From Paracyclopina nana (lineage: Eukaryota > Arthropoda > Copepoda > Cyclopoida > Cyclopettidae), in the NCBI GenBank assembly GCA_019096065.1, contig JAGUCH010000007.1, positions 1,076,501-1,140,500 on the forward strand: a stretch of 64,000 nucleotides of DNA, in the 5' to 3' direction. A program made the position numbers and the translations under genes. Each line of letters starts with the position of its first letter. Position 1 is the stretch's first letter. Shown in pieces: positions 45,034-56,310 of the stretch. A model generated the notes under the pieces. It did not search any database. It saw nothing but the letters and a program-made list of their open reading frames with translations, and had not been told where the DNA came from.

Positions 45034-48000
45034 ATGTGGACCCTTTTAAGGGTAAGTGTAGCTTGTACAAAACAAATCTTTTTTATCTGAGAGAACAATT
45101 CAGAAAAAAGCAAAAACATCTCAAATCTTTTTTTGAAAGCACAAACGCATCTCTTATTAATTGCTGAGCAAAAAGCCTAATTTTGCCAAAAGAACCCCGA
45201 AATAATCGGAATATTTACAGAGAATGGCTGTAATTTTCATGTTTTTCTAGCTTAAATATTGCATTATTTACAATAGGGCCTTCACGTGAATGTCATTTAT
45301 GCCCTGTTCATGTATTAAGAATGCCTCAAGGTATGGAAAAAATTGTCATAAGGAAAAGTGAATCTGTTGCTGACTGCCGCTCTACAAGTTCAGCTTGGGG
45401 CCGAGCAGCGTTTTTAATGGCAATTTTTGCTATTTTATCTCATGGTTTTCAGCACATTTCAACACAAACTATCTTGCATTACGTTTCTTTGATAAAAGAT
45501 GAAATTTAACAACTGATTTGGCTCAAAAGGACTAAAATGTGGAGCACTTTAAATAGCCAAAATTAGATTTGTTTACTTTCAAGTTGGCTTAAAGTCGATC
45601 TGATTTTTTTAGTATCAGCTGGCGCTTGTCATAAGACAATTTTTCTCCTTTCCTTGAGGTGTTTTTCGTGCATTTTCCTAAGGAGTTTGGGGCGTACATG
45701 AACAGGACATTAATGTACTTTTAATGTATTTCAATTTTCAGGGGAGACGTTCTTGCTCCTTGGCAAAAGTCCTAATTTTCTCAGCTGCTTTTTTGGCTGT
45801 TGTCCACCTGACCAAGTGTCAAGATGACTCAGTAAATGAGGACCAGGATTTGGACCAAGAAATGTCCGAGTCATCCAGAGAAGGTCGATTTCTACGCTGG
45901 CCAGTCTACAACAACAAGAAAAGTAAGCAAGTGAGGATCAAAAAGCGACTGGGTCCGGCCCACCTATCTCATCTCAATAGCAGCAAGATGCCCAAGCCCT
46001 TTATGGAAGCACCTGCTGCCTCGGCACCGAAGAAAATGATGCACCTGCCTCAGGTGCAGCAGAAGAAATTTCCCATCTTCAAGCAGGTGCACCTGCAAAA
46101 GCAGCCGTTGCTCAAAAAGCAGCTGCACCGTCCGAGGGACAAATACGAGCTCAACGAAATTGCACCTCTAGCAGGTGCACCACCTGTGTACGAGGCTCAG
46201 GACCGATTTTTCTTCCCGAGAAGAAGGAAGCCGAAGCCATCCAACAATTACGGCCCACCCCCGCCAAAGAAGCAAAAACAGCAGAAAAGGAAAAGGCGCC
46301 CAAGGCCAAATAAGAAGCCGGCAGGTGCCTACAGACCTCCACCTCCAGCACCTTACCACCCTCCTGCAGTGACGACAAAAGCACCTGTCTACGAAGAAAC
46401 TACAGCAGCCTACAAGGCGCCAGTCGCCGAAGACTCCTACGGTGCACCTGAACCCAGCTACAGTGCCGCACCTGAACAGTCCTACAATGCACCTGCTCCT
46501 TCATACAACGCACCGGAGCCGTCCTACAATGCACCTTCCTATGAGGCACCTGCTCCATCTTACAGTGCACCTTCCTATGATGCACCTGCTCCATCTTATA
46601 GCGCACCTGCTTCGTCTTACAATGCTCAAGTCTCCACCTACAAGCCACCTGCAAGCGTGTATCAGCCATCCGAGGACGTCGATGACTTCCCAGCGTTCTC
46701 CAATCCGGGCTTTCCAAACTTCATGGCCAGCTTCACACCTGACTTCAACTTTGACATCCCCAAAATCAACTGTAAGTTAAATATACAAAAATCATCTAAA
46801 AGTAGTTTTCAATTAAAAGTCAAAAAAATTTCAGTTGAGAGCTCGTTGGGCGGCTCCGATTCGTACAGTCCTCCAAAAAGCACCTACAGTCCACCTGCAA
46901 CGTACAGCCCTCCAGAAGAGAGCACCTATGAAGCACCTGCCTCGTATTCCCCACCAAGGGAGCCAGACACCTATGGAGCTCCTTACAGTCCTCCAATTGA
47001 GCAGAGCACCTACAACCCACCTGCATCGTCATCCTACAGTCCTCCCAAGGTAACAGACAGCTATGGAGCACCTGCTGCACCTGCATACGAGCCCCCGAGG
47101 TACAATCGACCTTCGTACAAGGCAGAAGAGCCTGTGACCCCCAAAGCTACACCTGTCTACCAACCAACCACCACGAAAAAGCAAGATGATCTTCCCTATG
47201 ACTTTGATTTCCCCTCATTTGGAAGCTACTTTGACGTGGATGCTCTTGAGGAAAGCTTTGGAAGCAACAATTACGACGACTCGCCACCTGCAACTCCACC
47301 TGCAGCCACGACAACCAACAAATATCGTGAACCCATCAGACCAGTCAATGTAGGAGCAACCTACAGACCTCCCGCCGCACCCACCAGCACCTACAGGCAA
47401 CCTGCACCTACCACCACCTACAGGCCACCTGCACCTGCCAGCAGCACCTACCGGTCTCAAGCACCTCAAAGCACCTACACACCTGCTACCACAGCTGCTC
47501 CTCGCTACAGGTCCACCACCACCGCTGCACCTACTCCACCTGTCTACAACGAGCCCTCCACCCCAAAGGTGGAAGAGTACACACCTGGCCCAATTTACTA
47601 TAAGCCTTTGCCCAAAGAGAATAACAACTACGAAGCTCCCCAAATCAACTTTGAAGAAGAAGAAGAAGAAGAGAACGAAGAAGATGAGCCTCTGTACTAC
47701 CGAGCACCTGTTGCACCTTCAGCACCTGCTAAGCCTCAGGAGCCGTCTTTCCCCAGTTTCCCTCAGGAGCCAGCTTCTTCCACCTACAAATCTTTGTTTG
47801 ACAACACACCAAGTATTTACGACGAGGGAGAAGAGGAAACTGACGACGATGGTGATTTCGGCTCATTTGGCTCAGCGCCGTTGAGCCCAAACGCTGAGCA
47901 GTTTCCCCGAAGGAAGAGCTTCAAGGATTACTACTCAGCTGACGAAGAAGACGACGATGAGGGCTCTCAGGGCTTTTACTCGAGTCCCAGCTTCAAATCT

Positions 48001-48066
48001 GGTCTCATGACTCCGGATATTTGGGACATGTTCAGCAGCGATTGGGGACAAAAAGTGCAACAGTAG
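45034..48066 (+). CDS. Secreted YxAP/PP-rich low-complexity structural protein (resilin/cuticle-like)
   Basis: Exon 1 (45034-45051) encodes only MWTLLR; exons 45742-46771 and 46835-48066 complete 759 residues. The tiny first exon, ending at GTAAGT, restores a signal peptide (MWTLLRGRRSCSLAKVLIFSAAFLAVVHLTKC) that the long exon alone lacks. After a basic segment with RFFFPRRRKPKP come arrays of Tyr-Pro motifs: SYxAP/SYGAP (about residues 225-310), TYSPP/YGAP (about 370-450) and TYRPPAP/TYRQP (about 540-610), separated by acidic non-repetitive stretches. Tyr-Gly-Ala-Pro repeats resemble pro-resilin and other arthropod cuticle or cement proteins, and the spaced tyrosines would suit dityrosine cross-linking. 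No Rebers-Riddiford chitin-binding domain is present. The 63-bp second intron is in frame and lacks stops, so retention would be tolerated. Confidence 0.82.
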
Positions 48067-48575
48067 CAGAATATTCAAGTGTCTTTTTATACCCATATGT
48101 GATTTTGCAATATGGTATACTACTCATGTATACAAAGAAGTGCACTTGAAAAAAGTGCATTTATTACAACATATGATATTTTAACTAAATGATAATAAAC
48201 TGACTATGATGACTATGTATTATATTTATTCAAAATTGCTCGTTTTTGAATATTTGCATTTTAAGTATGCAATTTAAAAAAGGATATATGCTATAATTTT
48301 ATTAAGGTTGTTTTTATGTCAGATTGGTTATGCAAGACCTTCTTGATAGTTTCACGTGATTTTTGCTTTATTCTCACTAAATTGCATAATATTACGTACT
48401 TTAGCATGTAAGGATCATAGTATAATGTTGCAAAATGAAGTCTTCTGCTTTTGTGATCGTTTCCATATGCTTAAAACATGCTAAGCATGATTGGACAAAC
48501 GAAATTTCACCATTTGATTCCGGTTGTAAAATTGAATTGTTGTGACATTTGATAGCTGTGAAATTATCAAAAACT

Positions 48576-48901
48576 ATGAAGCTGTTGGTAACCATATTAC
48601 TTTGCTCCTTTTTGCCTGTGACATTAGGTCGTTACTATGGCAATTATCAAGGATATCAAAATTGTAAGCAATTTCCCATATTCCATACTGCATTAAAAAA
48701 TTCCACCTAGATGGTTATGATTATGGCTATGGCAATCATCAAATAGCAGCTCAAAATGAGATACCAGACAGAATATATGGAGGATATGATAGCTTAAATT
48801 ATTACTATGATCAAGGCAATAACCACACTTATGATGGTTATTTCAGTAACCAAAATGAAATTGGAATTAAGAACTGTATATGTGTGTGTGAGAAAAAGTA
48901 A
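48576..48901 (+). CDS. Small secreted Tyr/Gly/Asn-rich protein with Cys cluster at the C-terminus
   Basis: Two exons (48576-48663 and 48711-48901) with a 47-bp intron encode 92 residues. A signal peptide MKLLVTILLCSFLPVTLG is followed by RYYGNYQGYQNYGYDYGYGN, then NYYYDQGNN, and the end CICVCEKK. The splice sites (AATT|gtaagc ... ccacctag|ATGG) keep phase 1. It is shorter than usual search thresholds per exon. Composition resembles Tyr/Gly-rich cuticle, shell-matrix or adhesive peptides, and it sits just downstream of the YxAP protein, but no family is recognised. The Cys cluster may form interchain disulfides. Confidence 0.7.
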
Positions 48902-48974
48902 ACAAAAGACAATAGTAGAAATTTGGATAAACACATTTTTTATTTCAATGGTAATGATTGTACAAAGTCATCAA

Positions 48975-50117
48975 TTAACAAGTAGTAAAAGGTTTTGCCA
49001 AATCAATGAAAGTTTGGGTTGTGGTTGAGGAGAACCCCATTCTGATTCCAGCTCCACATTCATCCCCAGCAATCCATGCATTGACTCCAATTTGTGTGTA
49101 CTTTCCTTCCTTCAGAGCCACAACTGGACCTAAATTAAGCCATAGCAATGAATAAGTTTTGAAAGGTCTGCCTGGTTTTTAGTTTTACCTCCACTGTCTC
49201 CATAGCAAGTAACCCCATCATTGTACTCTCCACAAAAGTACTCCTCGCTATGTCCACAATCTGCAATAATTGTAATTTTTGCCTCTTTCAATAATGAACT
49301 CTGAGGTCCTCTTCCATTTGATTTGGTAAATCCCCATCCCATAGCAGTTACAATACTCCCAGGGGTCATATCTTCAGTTGGTATGTCATACATGCAAATA
49401 GGCTTTATGTTTGGGTTACACTTTGGTAGCGGTTCATCAAGAACCAATATTGCAAAATCTGCTTGTGAGTCTTGTGGTGGGATGATTATAGATTGGATGC
49501 CAAATTTCTTGGAATCGTCAATGAAACCCACCGAGCCCACTGACACTGTAACCGCTGAGGTGGAAACAGTAGTGCCATTGTTTGTAACACAGTGTTGTGC
49601 AGTCAAAATTTTATTAGCTGATATGATGCTTGCAGAACAAGCGCTTCCTGCAGATAACCAAACCTTCGCCATCCATGGGTACTTTGTTGAACTCTCAACC
49701 TCATTTCCTCCAACAATTTTGTAAGATTTTGTCTCAGCATTATCTGATGGACAATCAGTGTTGTCAGCTTCATTTTCCGGATTTTGCCAAGGATTTTTTT
49801 GTGAGGATCCAGAATCAGATGGCTTGCCAATTGATCCCTAGAAAGCAACCAAGGGATATTTTTTTCATTTCCTAGTTACTTCAACATTTACTGCTAGGAC
49901 AAAATCAATTGGTGCGCCAGTGAAGTTGGGAAGCAGTGCTTTTAAAATTGCATGATTGTGATTCATGTTGTTCTGTTGTATCTCATTGGTGTTTGACTGT
50001 GAAGCAGAGAAGGCAGCCTTAATAAATGTAAAACAAAATTCAATTAAATATCAAAGCAATTTGAGTTTATTCAAAGTGAACACTTACAAGAAAAATAAGA
50101 AATGAATAAATATTCAT
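48975..50117 (-). CDS. Secreted chymotrypsin-family (S1) serine protease, paralogue 1
   Basis: Exons 50088-50117, 49892-50017, 49189-49837 and 48975-49129 give 319 residues. Signal MNIYSFLIFLAAFSAS, a propeptide with NFTGAPIDFVLA, activation site KSYK|IVGG (residues 93-96), catalytic His in TAQHC (134), Asp in DFAIL (179) and Ser in GDSGG (267). The propeptide Cys in DCPSD may pair with Cys in KPICM, as in chymotrypsinogen. The residue six before the catalytic Ser is Val, not Asp, so trypsin specificity is unlikely. The C-terminus is AKPFTTC. It is a tandem paralogue of the next gene, sharing all intron positions. Role (digestive, cuticular or haemolymph) is not shown by the sequence. Confidence 0.9.
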
Positions 50118-50272
50118 TGCTTTCTCAGCTGTTGAGCTGTTGGCATCAAATTGATATGCCTTGTCTTATTGATTTGAAATTGGAGAAATTGTTTTGCTTT
50201 CAGAATGGATGATTTTTATTAGCGTACTTGACAATTGTTTATTTTTCTTAGACACTTTACTTCAAAGTTGTA

Positions 50273-51447
50273 TTAACAAGTAAAAAAAGGCTTTGCCAAG
50301 CTAATAAACTGATCAGATGTGGTTGATGCAAATCCCATTGTGTTGGCTGTGTCACATTGAATCGGACCAGCATTTCCTCTGGTGTATGAATTGACTCCTA
50401 TTTGAAAATATTTGCCATCCATTTGAGTCACAACCGGTCCTAAACATTTGAGGGTCAATGCTACATTCTATGTTTTACTTGTTAACATATTACCTCCACT
50501 ATCACCACTGCAGATCACTCCATTGTCATATTTTGCACAAAAGTAGTTTAGATTTGGACCACCAAAGCATTCTGAGTCTGCCAGTACAGTGATTGTGGCC
50601 TCCTTTAAAATTTTGCTCTGAGATCCGGTTCGATCAGCATTGATTAATCCCCATCCCATGGTAGTAACTACAGTCCCAGGAGTCAGATCTTCAGTTGGTG
50701 CTTCGGACATGCAAATAGGCTTGATGCTAGGATCACATCTAGGCAGGGATTCATTCAGGACCAATATTGCAAAATCTCCTGGTGAGTCGCTTGGAGGGGT
50801 GATGATAGATTCAACTCCAAATCTCTTGGAATTATCAATCAAATCAATTGTGCCAACTGATACTGAGACTGAAGAGGCTGGATGGACAGAGTCATTATCA
50901 AACTTCAAATCCCCGCCAGAAGTGACACAGTGTCGAGCAGTCAGAATTTTGTTTGCTGAAATGATACTTGCCGAACAAAATCCAACTTTGGACCAAACTT
51001 TAGCCACCCATGGGTATTTGGTTGAGCTTTCAACTTCCTGGCCGCCAACAATTTTGTAAGATTTTGAATCAGATTCATCCATTTGGCACTCAGGCTGATT
51101 TGTTGTGTCATCATCATTGCTCTCATTGCCATGATGAGATTCTACAAAATTGGATGGCTTGCCAATTGATCCCTTTTCACAAATTAGTGAGATAAAATGA
51201 ATTTTTTGGCAAAGAATAAATATTCACCACTAAAACAAAATCGACTGGTGCATCAGTTAAGTTGGGAAAGAGTGATTGCAACATGACATGATTGTGGTCC
51301 ACACTACCCATGAGATCATCACTGTTCATTTGCGGAGCAGACAAGACTGTCTTAATCATGATGACCTAAAACACTAAATCAAAATTCCAATTCAGATATT
51401 CAGACAAAAATCTCTACTTGAAAGGCTAATGATGAACAAAGCTTCAT
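50273..51447 (-). CDS. Secreted chymotrypsin-family (S1) serine protease, paralogue 2
   Basis: Exons 51418-51447, 51228-51365, 50494-51172 and 50273-50439 give 337 residues, with the same exon phases as paralogue 1. N-terminal MKLCSSLAFQVIMIKTVLSAPQ is probably a signal peptide; the propeptide contains NLTDAPVDFVLV. Activation site KSYK|IVGG (residues 97-100), His in TARHC, Asp in DFAIL, Ser in GDSGG. Again Val occupies the position six before the Ser (VICSGDSGG), arguing against trypsin-like cleavage. It ends AKPFFTC. Compared with paralogue 1 it has a longer acidic propeptide (ESNDDDTTNQPEC). The arrangement indicates a local duplication of one ancestral gene. Confidence 0.9.
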
Positions 51448-51633
51448 TTTGATTTCTGTAATATGATCCAAGGTTTTGGAATGCCTTGAATTTGCAATAG
51501 GTCATATTTAACTCAAATTAACAGCACATTAATATTGTTCTTTTTTTATCTGGGCAACATTTTTCTCCATAATCACCAAACCTTTCCATTTTTAAAGGTC
51601 ATGCTTTGATAAGATAAGACAATCTTGAGAATC

Positions 51634-53088
51634 ATGGATCAATTAGAAGTTGCTTGCAAAGTTTTGGTTTCAAGCAATGGCAAAGACAAAGTTATGCGAA
51701 TGGTTTGCTATTCTTCAATGTTGATTGGCTCATCAAAAGTCACACCAAGAAGTTTACAAAGGCCACTTCTGATTCTAGCCTCTCAAATTTCCAGTGCTAG
51801 AACTGTGTTGAGGCTTTTTGATGATTTGCCCATGCTTGCCTACAGCCTGGAGTGTTGGTGGTCAAAAGATAAGTTGTACATGGATGACATAATAGCCACC
51901 TTGAACAACCTTGTGGATCAGCTTTATTACCCCGTTGAACATTTAGTGAGTGAATTTGTGCAACTTTTCATATATGTGATGATTTCTTCATGATGATGCT
52001 TTCTCCTCCCCCAATTTAGCATATTATTATAGTAGCATAGTTGATAAGGTTTAACCCCTGCTGCCCAGGAAGGTTTCGAAGGCTCCATCATCTTTCCTCT
52101 TGCCATATTTGATGTCATACATGGCAGGCTCTTCAGCATTGGGATTAGCAGCAGCATTCAGTTCACTGGCCATTAGCCAGTCCTGGGCACTCAAGAGGGG
52201 GAAATTGAAGCTGTTTGGGCTCCTGTACCTTTTCCCCCTCATGGGGCTCAGGAAATTGTTTGGCCTGGGCAAATAGAGCATGTCTCCAGAATCTCTCTTT
52301 CCTATCTCTGGGCTGGCTGAGGGCTTGTAGAAAATCAGGGAATTGGGACGATTGATGAAGTATCTCTGAGCTCTCATGTAGACATTGTCTTCATCCTCAT
52401 CGAAAGCTCCTGAAGCCTCCATGCCAGACCTTTTTCCATGGCTGGCCATGAAAAGGAAATTGGGATCCATGTTGTCCTTGCAAGAAATTATTCAATTGAA
52501 AGCTAAAGTTAGTGTTGTGGTGCAAATTGTAGCTTACATTCTTCTTCTTGAGATTTTTGCCCTCTGCTGTTGCTATGATGGCAATGGTCAAAATGGCAAT
52601 TAATGGGAGTTTTTTGGGGGTAAACAGCATCTTCTTCTTCTTCTTCTCCAAGGACTGCCAAATCTACACTGAAGCCTTGTGGTGCCAACCACCAAACTTA
52701 AATAGTGCTCACTATGTATTGGCAATATAGTAGAGCAGGAGCTTCATTCTCAAATTAATCAAGCAAACCACTAGCAGATTAGCAGCAAAGCCTTGCTTGC
52801 TTTTTTCAGGAATGGCTGGCCGAAGCAAAGATGATTAACTCGAGGTTGCTGCCAGCCTCTTCTTCGCTCAGACTATGGATGGCCTCATTGGTGCTCAATT
52901 TGATTACTGCTGCAAGAAAGGGTCAGAAGCTGAATGTACTCAAAGCAACTTGTGACTTGGCTAATGCCATCAATTGGATGCCTAAAGGGTCTCTCTTGTG
53001 GGCTGGCAAATTTGGAAATGGCTACACTGGATTTTTTGGCACCATTTCATCTGCAATCATGCTCTATCAATTGAATGTTTCAGCATAA
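51634..53088 (+). CDS. PEX11G: Peroxisomal membrane protein PEX11C (PEX11 gamma)
   Basis: Exons 51634-51945 and 52810-53088 give 196 residues. PEX11 proteins elongate peroxisomal membranes before fission. Family landmarks are KVLVSSNGKDKVMRMVCY near the N-terminus, SQISSARTVLRLFDDLPMLAY, LYYPVEH at the exon junction, EWLAE after it, and the C-terminal DLANAINWMPKGSLLWAGKF with a final hydrophobic segment GFFGTISSAIMLYQ, which closely follows the mammalian gamma form (DLANAVHWLPRGVLWAG). The 864-bp intron contains an entire neuropeptide-type gene on the opposite strand. The stop is only 78 bp from the stop of the convergent 7TM gene. Confidence 0.92.
52051..52630 (-). CDS. Neuropeptide-type precursor nested in the PEX11C intron
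   Basis: Exons 52538-52630 and 52051-52476 encode 172 residues. A signal peptide MLFTPKKLPLIAILTIAIIATAEG is followed by KNLKKKN and then segments separated by GKR amidation/cleavage sites: after FLFMASH, after PSASPEI, after PNNFLSPMR and after MYDIKY, with a final piece ending FETFLGSRG. Four Gly-Lys-Arg sites in one small secreted protein strongly suggest a prohormone giving amidated peptides. I do not recognise a known peptide family; the predicted peptides are not repeats of one another. Splicing is phase 0 with donor AAT|gtaagc. The gene is wholly inside the PEX11C intron, antisense to it. Confidence 0.8.
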
Positions 53089-53166
53089 AAATATGATTTA
53101 TGTATCATTAAACACTAACCTTCACCTATTTTATTTCACTTCATACATAGTTCATAATACATCATT

Positions 53167-54335
53167 TTAGCATAGAAATTCATGGATGAACTGCTTTCTG
53201 ATGTCGGGATTTTGGTAGTGAACAATGATGGGAACAATCAAGCAAACTTCAACCAGACCAAAATAAAATCCCATGACTTGAAAAAACCAATCTTGATCAC
53301 TATCTTTTAAAAACAGAAATGGCAGCAAAGTAAAGCAGACAAGAATGATATACATCAACACTGCTTTGCTGACCAAAATAACTTTATTTCTAGCCTGGTT
53401 GTTCAGCCTTGGCACCAAATCATCACCAACAATTGGCACCACTGCCTTCTTGCGTTTCTTCCACAAGATCTGAATTTCACACAAAATGAAAAAAGCAATG
53501 ACAAAGAAACCAGTGGTTTCATAAAACCTGTAAAAAAATGTATTATCCATAGGCCATAAGTGATTAGTCGAACCTAGAGCACTCACTTGAATTTTAAGCC
53601 AAATAATTGCTTTCGCTCTCCACTGAGCATATACTCCAGCTCTTGAGTATGTGCATCACCAAGATTTTGGCAAATACCGAAGAAAATGCCTAGGATGGTA
53701 TTGAGGCAGGCCAAAAACCGCCCAAAAAACAAATCATTGATTGGTGGTGTTTGCTTGCATACGCAGATGCAAATGTATCTGAAAGCCTCATATTCGAGCG
53801 CAGTGAAGAAGCCAATGATTGCCAAACTTGATTTTCCGACAGTGAATGTCAACCAGACAAACGCAAAGTTCAGTGGGCCGAAAATGGCTCGCAAGAGCCA
53901 GGGAAAGCCTAAGAAGCTGTAGAAGGCGATTCCACCCCAGCTCAACAGGGAGACAAGTTGGTTGAGTAGTGTCCTTTTCATGGGATCACTTCCACACCTT
54001 TCGTACCAAATTATGGGTGGATGCAAGATTGATCCACTAACCAAGCAGATCAATGAGGCAACTGCCAAACCTTAAAGATACTTTTGCATTAGCAGTATCC
54101 ATTTACTACAAATACTGCTATGGTATTTTGTAAATGTACATTTGGCAAAAAGCGGAAGGAGATAAAAAATAAAATTCTTTCATGAAGATTCTTTAATTTT
54201 TTTCTTGCTGAAAAATGCATAGGGAACGGAAAAGCAAAGTGTCTCACCTGCAAGGACAAGCTGTTTTTGTTCGAAAAAGTCGGCATCAATGATGCTCTTG
54301 ATTGTGTCGTTGGTTGCTTGAAATGTTAGAGACAT
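53167..54335 (-). CDS. Seven-transmembrane receptor-like protein, orphan
   Basis: Exons 54248-54335, 53587-54070 and 53167-53527 give 310 residues with seven hydrophobic segments. After the third segment, ALEYEAFRYICICV occupies the place of the class A (D/E)RY motif with intact E-x-x-R-Y spacing variant. The end FGLVEVCLIVPIIVHYQNPDIRKQFIHEF resembles a TM7/helix 8 with P in VPIIVHY. An upstream in-frame ATG at 54362 would add nine residues. A broken paralogue lies at 55800-56300. It is probably a divergent rhodopsin-like receptor; the ligand is unknown. Fold assignment is inferred from topology only. Confidence 0.7.
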
Positions 54336-55799
54336 TTTTGGGCACTCCCTTTGCGGTCGCATCAACTATGTGACTGAGAGGGATTTTTCCAGATTGAAAA
54401 ACTTTTCTCCCTTAGGGGAAACAGGAAGTCAAATACAATACCATAATGTAGCAACATCACCAAAAGGTTGATAAGTTGAAAGTGCATCAAATTAACAATT
54501 GAAACCTTTACCCAAAATTACTTAAGGAAGAAAGGAGTCAGAGCCGGAAAAAATGGCCCGGCCTTTTTCGTTTTTTCATTTTTATCCATATTAGTCTATA
54601 TTTTAATACTCGAGTCTTCCTGCTGCACGTATGGGTGATTATTTTAGCATTACTACCCGCGGAATTCAATTATGGATGATATAAAGTAATGTCACTGCTT
54701 TTCATGCGCAAATTCAATTACAAAAAGGTTTAAGAGGGGCGTTGCCAGGCCAATTTTAAAAGGGCCTGTTGAGCTGCTTATTATGGCCGTAATTGTGGGA
54801 AAATTATAGCGTAATCCACCAGCCAAAAAAGCTCAAAAATTAAATGGCCTTACCATAGATTTAATAATGAGCCAGTCAGCGGGTGAATCGCGCTGACTTC
54901 ATTATGCTCGCGTGCGCGCGCAGGCGCGCTTACAGGAAGCTCAGCGCGCAATAGCGCCTGCAAGAGGCGTGACCCTTGGCGTGACCCACGCTCCGGTCAT
55001 GGCGCGCGCGCTTCTGAGCCAATCGTTGTTAACTGTTAAGCGCAGCTGCTGAAATGACTGTTTTCAACCTCATCGCAAAAAGTCGCGAAATAGACGCAGC
55101 TTCTTTTCGGATGTAGCCATTAGCCAAATGCAGACACTCAAGCTCCTAATTCCGGAAATTCCAGTTACTAGCCTTAATTGAATAAAATACATTTTTATGC
55201 TTGACTTTACTAACCTGATTTTGGCTGCTGAAAATGACTTACTTCAAGCGCTTTAGAATGTTGAAAAGAGCTGAACAACAACTAGTAAAATATTCAGTTC
55301 AGGAAGCTTTGGTCAATTTCCCAAATTGAACAAATTCCCCATTTGAGCTCGACCACATAATCATTTGTCGAGCTAGTTTTCTCTACGTTTATTTCTTTTA
55401 GCTTGGTTTACAAAACGGCTGTTGTTTATGTAAGTCTGATGATTTTGTAAGGTTGAGCTGGGCAGGAAATTGAAAAGCTGAAAAATGGATCTTACATCAA
55501 CTGGCTACTTTTTAGTAGCATTAACTGAAAAGGTTTTTTCATGGCTGTGTTCTTTTTTTCTAAAGCCAAAATGTGATTTTGATGGAACACCTATTTATTA
55601 TGTGAGAATTAGATGATTGTGAGCTTTCTGAAGCTGACTAAATCCTGAACATGGGAAAACAAGGAAAATCCAGAATGGCTTTTTTTATTAGTTTTCTCAA
55701 TCAGCACTAGCTCAGTCTAACCTTGCAATGAACATAGCAAAATATTTTGATGTCTGAAAAGGAAATGCAGCACTTGCTTTCAATTAAATAGCCATTGAG
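54336..55799. other. Spacer with MITE fragment and a GC-rich patch
   Basis: A partial match to the MITE end (AGGGCCTGTTGAGCTGCTTATTATGG) starts at about 54768. A CpG-rich, alternating GCGC patch lies at about 54885-55020 in otherwise AT-rich DNA. No gene seen. Confidence 0.5.
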
Positions 55800-56310
55800 T
55801 GCTTATAGAAAATGCTGCCTGAATTGCTTTCTGATGTCCGGATTTTGGATGTGCACAATAATTGGAATGATCAAGCAAGTTTCCACGAGGCCAATGAACA
55901 TCTCCAAGATTTGGAACATCCAGGCTAGATCACCTTCATCGAAGAAAAGAGGTGGAATTTTGCTCCCAGCAGCCAATACTGCCATGCATTATGGTTGCTT
56001 TGGTGAACAAAATGACTTTATTTTTGGCCTGGTTGTTCAGCCCGAGAGATCCTGGAGGAATTGGTGCCACTTCGTTATGACTCTTGCGATTCTTCCTCCA
56101 AATTTGTATTTTTCATATCATGCATTTTACAATCCCTGTGACATGATAAAACCTAGAAAAAGTTGAAATCTTTAATCATGAAAATTTGTGGATCAATCAT
56201 CTTCTCTCACTTGAATTTAAGTCCAAATGCTTTTCGCTCTCCACAGAGCATGTATTCAAGCTCTTGAGTATGTGTATCGCCAAGCTTTTGGCCAATACCA
56301 ACATTCAAGA
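55800..56310 (-). pseudogene. Broken paralogue of the adjacent 7TM gene
   Basis: Minus-strand sequence matches the last exon of the 53167-54335 gene (NPDIRKQFRQHFL, LNNQAKNKVILFTKA, WRKNRK) and, after an intron, the end of its middle exon (ERKAFGLKFK, HTQELEYML). An in-frame TGA follows CMI in the equivalent of TM5, a frameshift lies near 55985, and the upstream half is missing. It is therefore non-functional. Confidence 0.85.
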
